Source: Acidobacteriota bacterium (GTDB taxonomy: Bacteria; Acidobacteriota; Terriglobia; Bryobacterales; Bryobacteraceae). Taken from it: a DNA stretch of 46,073 nt. Positions 32,132 to 41,726 of the stretch are shown one piece after another. The stretch spans positions 1 to 46,073 of the forward strand of contig CANIVU010000067.1 in NCBI GenBank assembly GCA_947470805.1, read 5' to 3'. The first letter of the stretch is position 1; each line of letters starts with the position of its first letter. A model generated the notes under the pieces. It had not been told where the DNA came from. It did no database searches and saw nothing but the letters and a program-made list of their open reading frames with translations. The position numbers and the translations under genes were made by a program.

Positions 32132-32752
32132 TTATTGAATCTTTTCCACTTGCTCGAAGTCGAGCTCAACCGGAGTGGACCGGCCAAAAATCGTTACCAG
32201 GACCCGCAGCGTGTTCTTGTCGCTGTTGATCTCTTCCACCTTGCCCGAGAAGTTCGTGAACGGCCCATCGGTGATGCGAACCGTTTCGTTCTTTTCGAAG
32301 GTGAGCTTCGGTTTGGGACGGTCGCCGGCATTGGCCTGGCGATACAGAATCGAGTTCACTTCGTCGGCGGTCAACGGCACCGGATGGTTGCCGCCGCCCA
32401 CAAAACCAGTAACCCGCGGCGTCTCTTTCACCGCGTGCCACAACTCATCGTCCATTTCCATTTCCACCAGCACATAACCCGGATACAACATCCGTTTGCT
32501 GGTGACCTTCTTCCCGTTCCGCAGCTCGAACACTTCCTCGGTTGGGATCAGAATCTGTCCAATTCGGCTGGAGAAGCCGAACGCCTCGGCGCGCGTGCGC
32601 AGAGACTCCGCCACTTTGTTTTCAAACCCGGAATAGGAATGAATGATGTACCAATGCTTCGTCGTCGCCGGGTCCACGGGACCCGCCGCGGCCACTTCAA
32701 CCGCTTCCGCGATCTGACCTTCCGGCTGTTCTTCGAATTCCTGTTCCGACAT
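32132..32752 (-). CDS. nusG: transcription antitermination/termination factor NusG
   Basis: The start at ATG 32752 ([11 protein letters not shown]) gives 206 residues. A longer reading would overlap secE and is not NusG-like. The acidic N-terminal tail (about 30 residues) precedes the NGN domain ([46 protein letters not shown]). The KOW domain begins [18 protein letters not shown]. It binds RNA polymerase and couples to Rho and S10. It is between secE and rplK. Confidence 0.97.
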   Translation of the reverse strand: MSEQEFEEQPEGQIAEAVEVAAAGPVDPATTKHWYIIHSYSGFENKVAESLRTRAEAFGFSSRIGQILIPTEEVFELRNGKKVTSKRMLYPGYVLVEMEMDDELWHAVKETPRVTGFVGGGNHPVPLTADEVNSILYRQANAGDRPKPKLTFEKNETVRITDGPFTNFSGKVEEINSDKNTLRVLVTIFGRSTPVELDFEQVEKIQ

Positions 32753-32786
32753 TGCGATGGTGTGGCTCTCCGGTTTCGGTGGGAAA

Positions 32787-33041
32787 CTACTTGCCCAAAA
32801 CCTTGAAAATCTGGGTAATGCCGCGGCCGATGATGAAGTCGACCACAAAGAAGTAGGCGGCAAATGCGAAGACGGAGGCGATCACAACGACAGTCGTCGC
32901 CTTCACCTGCTTCTCGTTCGGCCAAGTGACCCGGCGCATTTCCATCTTCAACTCTTCAAAGTAGTTTTTGATGGCTGCCGGCCACGACGCGATGCCGCCA
33001 CCTTGCGGGGCCGACTCGACTGCTACGCTCTTGGTCTCCAT
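32787..33041 (-). CDS. secE: preprotein translocase subunit SecE
   Basis: This 84-residue protein has a short-type SecE form with one membrane segment. An amphipathic helix ([20 protein letters not shown]) contains the conserved RVTWP motif, followed by the transmembrane stretch [20 protein letters not shown]. It belongs to the SecYEG channel in the cytoplasmic membrane. It lies between tRNA-Trp and nusG. Confidence 0.97.
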   Translation of the reverse strand: METKSVAVESAPQGGGIASWPAAIKNYFEELKMEMRRVTWPNEKQVKATTVVVIASVFAFAAYFFVVDFIIGRGITQIFKVLGK

Positions 33042-33161
33042 GGTAATTCGCTCAATTCACAAGAAATAGTCTGCTTCCGGCTCATTCTCACCCATCCCCT
33101 ACCCACACAGCGGATCACGGTAAACGCTGAAGAGGGAAATCAAAAGGAAGGAGTGGAAGGA

Positions 33162-33236
33162 TGGCAGGGGCGGAGGGATTCGAACCCCCACAGGCGGTTT
33201 TGGAGACCGCTGGTCTACCGTTAAACCTACGCCCCT
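33162..33236 (-). tRNA. tRNA-Trp (anticodon CCA)
   Basis: On the minus strand the acceptor arms AGGGGCG and CGCCCCT pair. The anticodon loop is CTCCAAA with anticodon CCA, the T-arm contains GGTTCGAAT, and CCA is encoded at the 3' end (33162-33164). It is located between rpmG and secE, as in many bacteria. Confidence 0.97.
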
Positions 33237-33354
33237 GTACCGGCTTGTCTTCCACATGTTCTCCAACCAGGACGGCTGGATTGCTCTGCGGAAGGGAGGC
33301 TCACTACAGTGTACAGCATCGGGCTACCGTTCCAAAATCCGGCAGCCCGAAGAA

Positions 33355-33507
33355 CTACTTCACTTCGCGATGCAGCGTGTGCTTACGCAGCTTGGGGTTG
33401 TACTTCATCAACTCCAGACGCTCGGTGGTCTTCTTCTTGTTCTTCGTCGTCGTGTACAACTTCAACTTCGTTTCCGTACACTGCAGCGTAATAATTTCGC
33501 GGGGCAT
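33355..33507 (-). CDS. rpmG: 50S ribosomal protein L33
   Basis: This 50-residue protein begins [14 protein letters not shown] and contains [20 protein letters not shown] and [13 protein letters not shown], the L33 pattern. Only one Cys remains, so this is the zinc-independent (C-) type rather than the four-Cys form. It sits between tuf and tRNA-Trp in the same orientation. Confidence 0.93.
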   Translation of the reverse strand: MPREIITLQCTETKLKLYTTTKNKKKTTERLELMKYNPKLRKHTLHREVK

Positions 33508-33560
33508 TTGGGGGGTACCTTCAACTTAAAACTTGGAACGTAAAATTCGGAATCAAACGA

Positions 33561-33584
33561 AAGGGGCGTCGCAAAACGCCCCTT
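33561..33584 (-). terminator. hairpin after tuf
   Basis: AAGGGGCGT/ACGCCCCTT on the minus strand is a perfect 9-bp stem with a 6-base loop followed by TCGTTTGATT, 15 bp after the tuf stop. The weak T-run suggests partial termination before rpmG. Confidence 0.6.
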
Positions 33585-33599
33585 CATAAAGCTTACCAG

Positions 33600-34787
33600 T
33601 TAGGAAACGATTTCCGCCACCGTGCCGGCGCCGACCGTGCGGCCGCCTTCGCGAATCGCGAAGCGCAAGCCCTTATCCATAGCGACCGGGGTGATCAGTT
33701 CGATTTCCATCTGCACGTTATCGCCCGGCATCACCATTTCGGTTCCGGCAGGCAGGTGCGCCACACCCGTCACGTCCGTGGTACGGAAGTAGAACTGGGG
33801 GCGGTACCCGTTGAAGAACGGCGTATGACGGCCGCCTTCTTCCTTTGACAACACGTAGACTTCACCCTTGAACTTCTTGTGCGGCTTGATCGAACCCGGC
33901 TTGGCAATAACCTGGCCGCGCTCAACGCCTTCCTTATCGATACCGCGGAGCAGCAAGCCAACGTTGTCACCGGCGCGGCCTTCGTCCAACAACTTCTTGA
34001 ACATTTCGACGCCCGTCACAACCGTCTTCTTGGTGTCATGGAAACCAACGATTTCCATTTCCTCGCCGACCTTGCAGATACCCTGTTCAATACGGCCCGT
34101 CACAACAGTACCGCGACCCTGAATCGAGAAGATGTCTTCGATCGGCATCAGGAACGGCTTGTCGGTAACGCGCGCCGGCATCGGGATGTACTTGTCGACC
34201 GCGTCCATCAGGTCGTCAATCGCCTTTTCCCATTGCGGCTCGCCGTTCAAACCACCCAGAGCCGAAACCTTCACCACCGGCAAATCGTCGCCGGGGAAGC
34301 CGTAGCTCGAAAGCAGTTCGCGAACTTCCATCTCAACCAGTTCCAACAGTTCGGCGTCTTCGACCATGTCGACCTTGTTCAGAGCGACAACGATGTAGGG
34401 CACGCCCACCTGGCGGGCAAGCAGGATGTGTTCACGGGTCTGGGGCATGGGACCGTCGGTCGCCGCCACCACCAGAATCGCGCCATCCATCTGCGCCGCA
34501 CCCGTGATCATGTTCTTGATGTAGTCAGCGTGGCCCGGGCAGTCGACGTGGGCATAGTGACGGTTCGCCGTCTCATATTCCACGTGCGAGGCCGCAATCG
34601 TGATACCACGAGCTTTTTCTTCCGGCGCGTTGTCGATCGAATCGAAGCTGCGGAACGAGTTCTTCGGATTGTGCTTCGACAGCGTCTTCGTAATCGCCGC
34701 CGTCAGCGTCGTCTTACCGTGGTCAATGTGGCCAATGGTGCCAATATTGACGTGCGGTTTAGATCGGTCAAATTTCTCTTTCGCCAT
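33600..34787 (-). CDS. tuf: translation elongation factor Tu
   Basis: This 395-residue GTPase has G1 GHIDHGKT, G3 DCPGHADY, G4 NKVD and the effector region KARGITI. The C-terminal beta-barrels ([36 protein letters not shown]) are intact. It delivers aminoacyl-tRNA to the ribosome. It is 38 bp downstream of fusA, with AGGAG before ATG 34787. Confidence 0.99.
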   Translation of the reverse strand: MAKEKFDRSKPHVNIGTIGHIDHGKTTLTAAITKTLSKHNPKNSFRSFDSIDNAPEEKARGITIAASHVEYETANRHYAHVDCPGHADYIKNMITGAAQMDGAILVVAATDGPMPQTREHILLARQVGVPYIVVALNKVDMVEDAELLELVEMEVRELLSSYGFPGDDLPVVKVSALGGLNGEPQWEKAIDDLMDAVDKYIPMPARVTDKPFLMPIEDIFSIQGRGTVVTGRIEQGICKVGEEMEIVGFHDTKKTVVTGVEMFKKLLDEGRAGDNVGLLLRGIDKEGVERGQVIAKPGSIKPHKKFKGEVYVLSKEEGGRHTPFFNGYRPQFYFRTTDVTGVAHLPAGTEMVMPGDNVQMEIELITPVAMDKGLRFAIREGGRTVGAGTVAEIVS

Positions 34788-34825
34788 GGTATGGATTCTC
34801 CTGTAGAAACTTTCTGTACAGCGGA

Positions 34826-36916
34826 CTAGGTGGTGACCTTGCCCTGGGCTTTGCTGATAATTTCGGTAGCCAGATTCGCCGGCACTTCTTCGTAACGGCC
34901 GAAGTGCATCGTGAAGCTCGCACGGCCCTGGGTGCGGCTGCGCAATTCCGTGGCGTAGCCAAACATTTCGCTCAGCGGAACCATCGACTTGATAACCTGC
35001 GTGGTGCCACGCATTTCCATGCCTTCCAAACGACCGCGACGGGAAATGAGGTCACCGTTAACGGGTCCCATGTATTCGTCCGGCACGACCACTTCCACCG
35101 ACATGATCGGCTCGAGCAGCACAGGCTTGGCTTTCTTCACAGCATCCTGAATCGCCAGCGAACCAGCAATTTTGAAGGCCATTTCCGAAGAGTCGACGTC
35201 GTGGTAGTTGCCGTCGTAAACCTGAATCTTCACGTCCGACATCGGGAAGCCAGCGATCAAGCCGCCTTCCAGGCGCTCAACAATGCCCTTTTCGATCGCG
35301 GGAATGTATTCTTTCGGGATCGTACCGCCGACGGTCTTGTTCTCGAATTCGAAGCCTTTGCCCTCTTCGAGCGGCTCAATCCGGATCTTGCATTCACCGA
35401 ACTGACCCTTACCACCAGACTGCCGAACGTGGCGGCCATGGCCTTCCGCTTTCACGCGGATGGTTTCGCGATAAGCAACCTGCGGCTTACCAACATTGGC
35501 TTCCACACCGAACTCACGGCGCATACGGTCGACGATGATTTCCAGGTGCAATTCGCCCATGCCGGCGAGAATCGTCTGGCCCGTCTCGATGTCCGTATTC
35601 ACACGAAGCGTCGGATCTTCGTTCACAAGCTTCGCGATGGCGACGCCCAGCTTTTCCTGGTCGGCCTTCGACTTCGGCTCGATGGCGAGCTGAATCACAG
35701 GTGCGGGGAAGTCGATGGACTCGAGAATCACCGGGTGGCGTTCGTCACAAATGGTATCGCCCGTCTGAACCGTTTTCAACCCGACGCAAGCGCAGATGTC
35801 GCCGGCCAGCACTTCCTGAATTTCTTCGCGCTTATTGGCGTGCATCTTCACGATACGGCCAATGCGTTCGCTCTTCCGCTTACCGGCGTTGTAACCATTC
35901 GTGCCAGTCATCAGCTTGCCCGAGTACACACGGACGAAGCAGAGTTGGCCGACGAACGGATCGGTCATGATCTTAAAGACCAAGCCGGAGAACGGTGCGT
36001 TATCTTCGGACGGCCGAAGGACTTCAGACCCGTCGTCCGGATTGATGCCCTTCACAGGAGGAATGTCGAGTGGCGAGGGCAGGAAATTCACCACTGCGTC
36101 CAACATGTCCTGGACACCCTTGTTCTTAAAGGATGATCCGCAGATGACAGGGAAGATCTGCATCGCGATCGTGGCCTTGCGGATGCCGCGAAGAAGTTCT
36201 TCTTCGGTTAGCTCCTGGCCTTCGAGATACTTATTGGTCAGCTCGTCGTCGCACTCCGAAACGGCTTCCACCATCAAAGTGCGATAGTGCTGCGCTTCTT
36301 CGAGCAACTCGGCAGGGATTTCAACGTCGTCGAACTTCGCGCCCAGCGACTCATCGCGCCAGATGCGCGCTTTCATCGTCACCAGATTCACGATACCCAG
36401 GAATTTGTCTTCCGCTCCAACCGGGATCTGAATGGCAACCGGCTTACACCGGAGACGATCAACGATGGTTTCGATCGAGTGGTAGAAATCCGCACCCATA
36501 CGGTCCATCTTGTTGATGAAACAGATGCGCGGCACACCGTACTTATCAGCCTGGCGCCACACAGTCTCGGACTGAGGCTGCACACCAGCCACAGCGTCGA
36601 ACACAGCCACCGCGCCATCAAGGACACGCAACGAGCGCTCGACCTCGGCCGTGAAATCCACGTGGCCAGGAGTGTCGATGATGTTAATTGCGATGTCGTT
36701 CCATTCGCAGCTCGTGGCAGCCGATGTGATCGTGATGCCGCGTTCCTGCTCCTGCTCCATCCAGTCCATCGTCGCCGTACCTTCATGGACTTCGCCAATC
36801 TTGTACGTACGGCCGGTGTAATAGAGGATTCGTTCGGTTGTAGTGGTCTTACCGGCATCGATGTGGGCCATGATTCCGATATTGCGCATGCGCTCAAGAG
36901 GTACAGTGCGAGCCAT
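34826..36916 (-). CDS. fusA: translation elongation factor G
   Basis: This 696-residue GTPase has G1 [16 protein letters not shown]2/switch [11 protein letters not shown]3 DTPGHVDF and G4 NKMD. Domains III-V follow, including [10 protein letters not shown] and a C-terminal [14 protein letters not shown]. It catalyses translocation. It lies between rpsG (20 bp) and tuf. Confidence 0.99.
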   Translation of the reverse strand: MARTVPLERMRNIGIMAHIDAGKTTTTERILYYTGRTYKIGEVHEGTATMDWMEQEQERGITITSAATSCEWNDIAINIIDTPGHVDFTAEVERSLRVLDGAVAVFDAVAGVQPQSETVWRQADKYGVPRICFINKMDRMGADFYHSIETIVDRLRCKPVAIQIPVGAEDKFLGIVNLVTMKARIWRDESLGAKFDDVEIPAELLEEAQHYRTLMVEAVSECDDELTNKYLEGQELTEEELLRGIRKATIAMQIFPVICGSSFKNKGVQDMLDAVVNFLPSPLDIPPVKGINPDDGSEVLRPSEDNAPFSGLVFKIMTDPFVGQLCFVRVYSGKLMTGTNGYNAGKRKSERIGRIVKMHANKREEIQEVLAGDICACVGLKTVQTGDTICDERHPVILESIDFPAPVIQLAIEPKSKADQEKLGVAIAKLVNEDPTLRVNTDIETGQTILAGMGELHLEIIVDRMRREFGVEANVGKPQVAYRETIRVKAEGHGRHVRQSGGKGQFGECKIRIEPLEEGKGFEFENKTVGGTIPKEYIPAIEKGIVERLEGGLIAGFPMSDVKIQVYDGNYHDVDSSEMAFKIAGSLAIQDAVKKAKPVLLEPIMSVEVVVPDEYMGPVNGDLISRRGRLEGMEMRGTTQVIKSMVPLSEMFGYATELRSRTQGRASFTMHFGRYEEVPANLATEIISKAQGKVTT

Positions 36917-36936
36917 AAATACTTAGCCGGTTCTCC

Positions 36937-37410
36937 CTACCAACGATAGTGCGCGAAGGCTTTGTTAGCCTCGGCCATACGGTGGACGTCGTCTTTCTTT
37001 TTAATCGCTCCGCCGCGGAGGTTCGCAGCGTCAAGCAGCTCATTCGCCAGCTTATCCGGCATGCCCTTTTCGGGGCGTGACCGCGCGTTGCCAATGATCC
37101 AGCGGAACGCCAGCGACGTGCGCCGGTTCTGCGGAACTTCCACCGGAACCTGGTAGTTTGCACCACCCACACGGCGGGTCTTTACTTCCAGCATCGGCTT
37201 GCAGTTTTCAACGGCCTTCTTGAAGACCTTCAGGGCTTCTTCCCCGCCGCTCTTGTCGCCAACCTTCGTCATGGCAGCATAGAATACGCGCTGCGCCACA
37301 GCCTTGCGGCCTTCCCACATCAGGGAATTGACAAACTTCTCGACGAGCGTAGATCCGAAAATCGGATCCGGGGCCACTTCGCGAACTTCTGCTCTTCTTC
37401 TACGCGGCAT
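36937..37410 (-). CDS. rpsG: 30S ribosomal protein S7
   Basis: This 157-residue S7 has the typical start [19 protein letters not shown], then [18 protein letters not shown] and [12 protein letters not shown]. It organises the head of the 30S subunit and is a classical str-operon repressor in enterics. It is 12 bp from rpsL. Confidence 0.98.
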   Translation of the reverse strand: MPRRRRAEVREVAPDPIFGSTLVEKFVNSLMWEGRKAVAQRVFYAAMTKVGDKSGGEEALKVFKKAVENCKPMLEVKTRRVGGANYQVPVEVPQNRRTSLAFRWIIGNARSRPEKGMPDKLANELLDAANLRGGAIKKKDDVHRMAEANKAFAHYRW

Positions 37411-37422
37411 ATCTCAAATCCC

Positions 37423-37803
37423 TTACGCTTTCTGCTTCGGGCGCTTGGCGCCGTACTTGGAGCGGCTCTGCTTGCGGTTGGCGACGCCACCGGCGTCCAG
37501 CGTTCCGCGGACAACGTGATAGCGCACACCCGGCAAATCCTTCACGCGGCCACCGCGGATCAGCACAATCGAGTGCTCCTGCAGGTTGTGGCCTTCGCCC
37601 GGGATATACGTGGTCACTTCAATTCCGTTTGTCAGACGGACACGCGCCACTTTCCGCAACGCCGAGTTCGGCTTTTTCGGGGTGGTGGTGTATACACGCG
37701 TACAAACGCCACGCTTCTGCGGACACGCTTGGAGCGCGGGGCTCGCCGTCTTATATCGCGTGGGCTTGCGGCCCAGGCGCACGAGCTGGTTAAAGGTAGG
37801 CAC
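37423..37803 (-). CDS. rpsL: 30S ribosomal protein S12 (GTG start)
   Basis: The start is GTG 37803, because AAGGAG lies just upstream and the protein then begins [13 protein letters not shown] as usual, giving 126 residues. Streptomycin-related loops [13 protein letters not shown] and [12 protein letters not shown] carry the wild-type Lys residues. It is the first ribosomal protein gene of the str cluster. Confidence 0.97.
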   Translation of the reverse strand: MPTFNQLVRLGRKPTRYKTASPALQACPQKRGVCTRVYTTTPKKPNSALRKVARVRLTNGIEVTTYIPGEGHNLQEHSIVLIRGGRVKDLPGVRYHVVRGTLDAGGVANRKQSRSKYGAKRPKQKA

Positions 37804-37924
37804 TGATACCTTCTCCTTGCAATTGCACAAAAAAATTTGGAATTCGGTTGGAAATGACCCTCTCGGCAATGCAATCTCCCGGCGGGCGCCATCGGATTAC
37901 AGCCACAGGATCGATAGAAACGTG

Positions 37925-38074
37925 TTAGGACCCAATAAGGACCATCTCACGAGTCTTGCACTTTGGATGTGCTAGGAAGTAGATCTTCGGAAACAGTCCA
38001 TACCCTTCGAAGGCGCGTATGTCCTTGCGGGAAGCGGGACTGACCTCTAACCGGACCTCAACAATCTCAGGCAT
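37925..38074 (-). CDS. possible 49-residue leader-encoded protein
   Basis: ATG 38074 opens a 49-codon frame in the rpsL leader, starting MPEIVEVRLEVSPASRKD, with a central FEGYGLFPKIYFLAHPKC and an end TREMVLIGS. The mix of residues looks protein-like. No clear Shine-Dalgarno is present and the family is unknown. If translated it could be a regulatory leader peptide or a small protein; chance is also possible. Confidence 0.35.
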   Translation of the reverse strand: MPEIVEVRLEVSPASRKDIRAFEGYGLFPKIYFLAHPKCKTREMVLIGS

Positions 38075-38143
38075 TGCACCGTCGACAACGTGAGGCGGTA
38101 GTCAGAAGCAGAAGGAACAACTCTCTGCACTACAGATACTGCG

Positions 38144-38167
38144 TTGCGGTAAATTTCTTTACCGCAA
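38144..38167 (-). promoter_or_regulatory. GAAA-loop hairpin at 5' end of rpsL mRNA
   Basis: On the minus strand TTGCGGTAAA-GAAA-TTTACCGCAA is a perfect 10-bp stem with a GNRA tetraloop, directly after the proximal promoter's -10. The arm motif TTTACCGYA recurs on the plus strand at 38255-38263 and at 38273-38280, near the distal promoter. Confidence 0.65.
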
Positions 38168-38175
38168 ACCACACA

Positions 38176-38204
38176 AGCTTAGCGCACAAACAAACGAGTG
38201 TCAA
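38176..38204 (-). promoter_or_regulatory. rpsL proximal promoter
   Basis: Minus strand TTGACA (38199-38204), a 17-bp spacer and TAAGCT (38176-38181). Near-consensus sigma70 promoter. Confidence 0.8.
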
Positions 38205-38242
38205 CTTGCCCGTCCGCACACACCACTTTCGGGTAGGACTTC

Positions 38243-38271
38243 AATATAACACAGATTTACCGCAGTGACAA
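38243..38271 (-). promoter_or_regulatory. rpsL distal promoter
   Basis: Minus strand TTGTCA (38266-38271), a 17-bp spacer and TATATT (38243-38248). Its -35 ends next to the stop codon of the preceding gene (38273). Confidence 0.7.
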
Positions 38272-38272
38272 T

Positions 38273-40351
38273 TTACCGTACAGATATCGTGACCCCCGCC
38301 GCGCCCGTCGCCGCACCCACCGACATCACCACCGGCACCGCGTCCCCCGCCACAATGTCCGCCGGCACGCGCACATTCACTTGTACCAACCCCGCCACTA
38401 ACCCCGGCGCCCCGCCCGCATACAGCACCGTTCCCTCTTTCCCGCCAATCGTCAGCTTCACCGGCAACACCGGCCGCGCCGGATCGGCCCCCGTCAACGC
38501 CCCATCCACGCCCGCCGGCAGCGTCTGCCCTTCCCCGGTTCCGAAGAACACAATCACATCCCCGGCCCGCACCGGTGCCGACCTCCCGTTCACCGTCCCA
38601 TCCTGGTTCAACGCCGCCGCCTGGCCCTTGCCAGAGGCGTCAATCGTGAACAACCCCGGCGCCGCCGCCGCAATCGCCACCCTCACCGCCTCACTCCTTA
38701 CCCCAGCCGACTCCACCACAACATCCACATTCGGCTGCGCGCCCAGTCCATAGGGCACAATCGCCCCAATCTGCCCCGCGCTCACGTACAGCAACGGCGC
38801 CGGCAACCCGGCAAACAGCACCCGCGTCCCCGCCAATGCCGTCGGCACACGCCCGCTCGAGTCCAACAGAAACGGCGCCAGATTCCCCGGCCCCATTCGC
38901 GCCCCAAACAGCGTCACAATCTCGCCTGGCGCCACCGCGCCACCCGCGAACGACGCCCCATTCACAACCCCGTTCTGCGACAACACGGGCCGCGAAATGC
39001 CCACCGAAATCGTCAACGGCACGTCCGCGCTCCGCCCACCAGCATCGGTCAGCCGCAGCGTCACCGCCGCAGACCCCGCCGTAATCGGCGTACCCGCCAA
39101 TACACCGTCCGTCGACAGCGTGATCCCGCCCGGCAACGTGCCGTTCGTCAAGACCCATCGGTACGGCGCCGTGCCGCCCTCGGCCACCAACGGCACCCGG
39201 GCCTCTTCCAACGCGAACATCGACACCGTCGCCGGCCCCGTGTACCGTAAATTCCCGACCACAATCGTGAAAGTCTTCAGCAAACTGGCGCCCGAAACAT
39301 CGACTACCTCGAGCGAAAACGTAAAGTTCCCGGCCGCCGTCGGCGTGCCCGTCACAAACCCGTCCTGCCCCAACACCAACCCCGGCGGAAACGGCCCCAC
39401 AATCCGCAACTGGTACGGCGCTCGCCCCCCCGAAATATTTACACCAAACCGGTACGGAACGCCCACCGCAGCCCCCGGCAATGTCGCCGTGGAAATCAAT
39501 ATCGGCTGCAACTTCCCTTCCACCGTCATCACCATTTCCCGGTCGTGGCTCGACAGCGTGTTGTCGGTGACCCGCAGCGTAAACACATAGCGCCCCGGCT
39601 GGTTGCAAATGCCCGTAAAGCGCCCGCTATCGCTCATCGTGTATCCCGGCGGCAACGGCCCGCGCCGCACGCTCCAAGTGTGCGGAGGCGCATCGCCCAG
39701 CACCGTCAACTGCCCGCTGTACTCGGTGGCGCTAAACCCATTCGGCAACACCGTCGTCGCCGCCAACGGCCCCAAAACGCGAATCAAATAGCCCTTCGTA
39801 ACGGTACCGCCCTCGAAATCTCTCCCCCGGATCTTGAACGCCCACGCCCCGCCCGGCGCCCGCGGAATCCCATACAAACGACCTGTAATCTCCAGCACCA
39901 TCCCATCCGGCAACTTCCCCGAAATCGGGTCATACCCAACCTCGGCAAACTCCCCCGGCTTGGCAATCAGATTCTGGTAATCCACGCTCACCCGCGCCGG
40001 CACCAACTCCGTATAGGTTTCCCCCTCAACCGACACCGCCACGATCAGAAACGGTACGCAAATCTGCGCCTTCGTCTGGTCCGTCACGCAGATCGTCTGC
40101 CGGTACTCCCCAACGTTCAACAGGCTTCCTGAAAGGTCCCCCGACGCCGCGTTCAGACGCAGTCCCGCCGGCAGCGTCGATCCCTCCTCCACCGCAAACG
40201 TGTAGGGTCCAATGCCTCCGCTCGGCGTGAACTTGTAGCTGAACGCCCGGCCCGCCGTGGCGTACCGGAACATGTCATAGCTCGACAGCGTCAACGGCGC
40301 CGTCTGGGCCGCCGCAACTAACGAAACGATCGCCAACAGGGCCAGTCGCAA
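38273..40351 (-). CDS. secreted Ig-like-repeat protein with Solibacter-type C-terminal domain
   Basis: This 692-residue protein starts with TTG 40351, with GGAGGG upstream. The signal peptide is MRLALLAIVSLVAAAQ. Residues 30-455 hold about four putative Ig-like repeats with PxGL/DGxxxGTPxxAGxxxF/V signatures (PPGLVLGQDGFVTGTPTAAG, LPGGITLSTDGVLAGTP). Residues 460-692 are the uncharacterised Solibacter C-terminal domain (TIGR03437 type): VVNGASFAGGAVAPGEIVTL, FGTGEGQT and VQVNVRVP. The protein probably sits on the cell surface; the function is unknown. The stop adjoins the rpsL distal promoter. Confidence 0.9.
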   Translation of the reverse strand: MRLALLAIVSLVAAAQTAPLTLSSYDMFRYATAGRAFSYKFTPSGGIGPYTFAVEEGSTLPAGLRLNAASGDLSGSLLNVGEYRQTICVTDQTKAQICVPFLIVAVSVEGETYTELVPARVSVDYQNLIAKPGEFAEVGYDPISGKLPDGMVLEITGRLYGIPRAPGGAWAFKIRGRDFEGGTVTKGYLIRVLGPLAATTVLPNGFSATEYSGQLTVLGDAPPHTWSVRRGPLPPGYTMSDSGRFTGICNQPGRYVFTLRVTDNTLSSHDREMVMTVEGKLQPILISTATLPGAAVGVPYRFGVNISGGRAPYQLRIVGPFPPGLVLGQDGFVTGTPTAAGNFTFSLEVVDVSGASLLKTFTIVVGNLRYTGPATVSMFALEEARVPLVAEGGTAPYRWVLTNGTLPGGITLSTDGVLAGTPITAGSAAVTLRLTDAGGRSADVPLTISVGISRPVLSQNGVVNGASFAGGAVAPGEIVTLFGARMGPGNLAPFLLDSSGRVPTALAGTRVLFAGLPAPLLYVSAGQIGAIVPYGLGAQPNVDVVVESAGVRSEAVRVAIAAAAPGLFTIDASGKGQAAALNQDGTVNGRSAPVRAGDVIVFFGTGEGQTLPAGVDGALTGADPARPVLPVKLTIGGKEGTVLYAGGAPGLVAGLVQVNVRVPADIVAGDAVPVVMSVGAATGAAGVTISVR

Positions 40352-40421
40352 AGGGGATCCCTCCGCGATCAGATTAACAAAAACAAAAACCCCTGAAAAT
40401 GTTTTTTACAACAACCCCGCT

Positions 40422-41681
40422 CTACTTCTCCAAACGCCCCCGCAAAAGCATCGCCTTCCCTTCCCCTTCCACCGTCTCCGTCCAGCCCAGAAAGATGCGC
40501 CCGCTCAGCCCCAACTGCGCCGTCGGATACGTCAACGCGCCCTTCCCTTCCCCGGCCCGAACCAGCGGACTCATCCCCCCATCGGCATGAATTTCCCGGT
40601 AATAAACGCCCATCTTGCCCCAGCCGCCCTTCACCTTCGCGGCGCGCCCCTGGAACACCACCGCCAACCGGTCCTCATTCACCACAATCTGCGGATGCGT
40701 CGGATCGGCCACCCCAACGCTCAACTTCGTCCGTGGCGCAAACGTCTTCCCGCCGTCGCTCGAAACCGCCATATAAATCGCCGGATCGTTCGAACCCTCC
40801 GTGAACCACGTCACATACAACTTCCCCGCCATCACCGTCATCGCCGGTCCCACATGCGGGCAGCCCTTGATCTTCCAGCCGTCTTTAAACACCGGCCCCG
40901 GCGTCCCCCACGTCGCGCCCTTGTCCTCGGAAGCAGCCATGTAAATGTCGCGAATATCGCCCTTCTCCACATACCGCCACGCAATCAACACGCGCCCATT
41001 CACAAACGCCCAACTCACCCGGCAGCACGGGCAAACGTTGGTGCTCACGCGCACATTCTTCGCCCACGTCTTCCCGCCATCGGTCGACTTCGTCATGTAA
41101 ATCGACGTCGTCCCGCCCGTCGCCCCCTCCGTCGTCGAACGCCCGTCCCGCCCGTCCAGCCAGGCAATGTAGATCGTGCCATCAGGCGCCACCGCGGCCG
41201 TCTGAAACCCATGTGAAGCCGGCTTCGTATCGTCGTTCACCGTCACCGCCGGGCTCCACGCCGTCCGCATCGTCCCCGCACGTGAAAACCGAATCCCGCC
41301 CGCCTCCGGGTTCTTCGGATCCCGCCCGTTCCACACCGCGTACATCGTCGATTCATCCGGTGAAGTCAGCAACTGCGGCGAATTCTCCCCGTGGTCATAG
41401 ACCTCCCCAGGAACATGATTCACCTTCATCGTCTCGACAAAACTCTCGCCCAAATCGAGCGACGACTGCCACACCAGATCCGCCCCGCCGCCCTGCGCCG
41501 GAACAGTCTTCACCAGCATCAAACCCTGCGCGCGTCGCGCATAAAACTTCGGGCTCTTCCCGGCGCCCAACGATTGCGCCTCCGGTTCAAACGAGGCCCG
41601 AAACCCCACCGGCCCGCCCTTCTCGGCAGCGCCAAGCAAAAACGCCGCGCACGCGGCCACAGTCAAACCCAAACGGAACAT
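40422..41681 (-). CDS. sialidase/BNR-type beta-propeller, secreted
   Basis: This 419-residue protein, starting at ATG 41681 (GGGAGAGAG upstream), has a signal peptide MFRLGLTVAACAAFLLGAAE. Asp-box-like motifs (STDGGKTW, SEDKGATW, SSDGGKTF) are spaced along the chain as in six-bladed sialidase folds. A Cys cluster NVCPCCRVSW lies near the middle. The sialidase catalytic Arg triad cannot be confirmed, so neuraminidase activity is not claimed. It is 45 bp downstream of the Cys-rich small protein, with which it probably forms an operon. Confidence 0.75.
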   Translation of the reverse strand: MFRLGLTVAACAAFLLGAAEKGGPVGFRASFEPEAQSLGAGKSPKFYARRAQGLMLVKTVPAQGGGADLVWQSSLDLGESFVETMKVNHVPGEVYDHGENSPQLLTSPDESTMYAVWNGRDPKNPEAGGIRFSRAGTMRTAWSPAVTVNDDTKPASHGFQTAAVAPDGTIYIAWLDGRDGRSTTEGATGGTTSIYMTKSTDGGKTWAKNVRVSTNVCPCCRVSWAFVNGRVLIAWRYVEKGDIRDIYMAASEDKGATWGTPGPVFKDGWKIKGCPHVGPAMTVMAGKLYVTWFTEGSNDPAIYMAVSSDGGKTFAPRTKLSVGVADPTHPQIVVNEDRLAVVFQGRAAKVKGGWGKMGVYYREIHADGGMSPLVRAGEGKGALTYPTAQLGLSGRIFLGWTETVEGEGKAMLLRGRLEK

Positions 41682-41726
41682 AGTCTCTCTCCCAGGAATT
41701 CGTAAAGTGCAGGAAATAAGCCGCAA

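Larger units (their letters stand above)
37804..38272 (-). promoter_or_regulatory. 469-bp rpsL upstream region
   Basis: It contains two tandem sigma70-like promoters, a hairpin at the probable mRNA 5' end and a 49-codon reading frame, each listed separately. The remaining parts hold nothing recognised. The leader RNA from the proximal promoter to the rpsL start is about 365 nt, which is long for a ribosomal-protein operon. Confidence 0.7.

Noticed and set aside
32753-32863. Longer NusG start at 32863
   Set aside because: It would overlap the secE coding end and adds residues unlike any NusG N-terminus.
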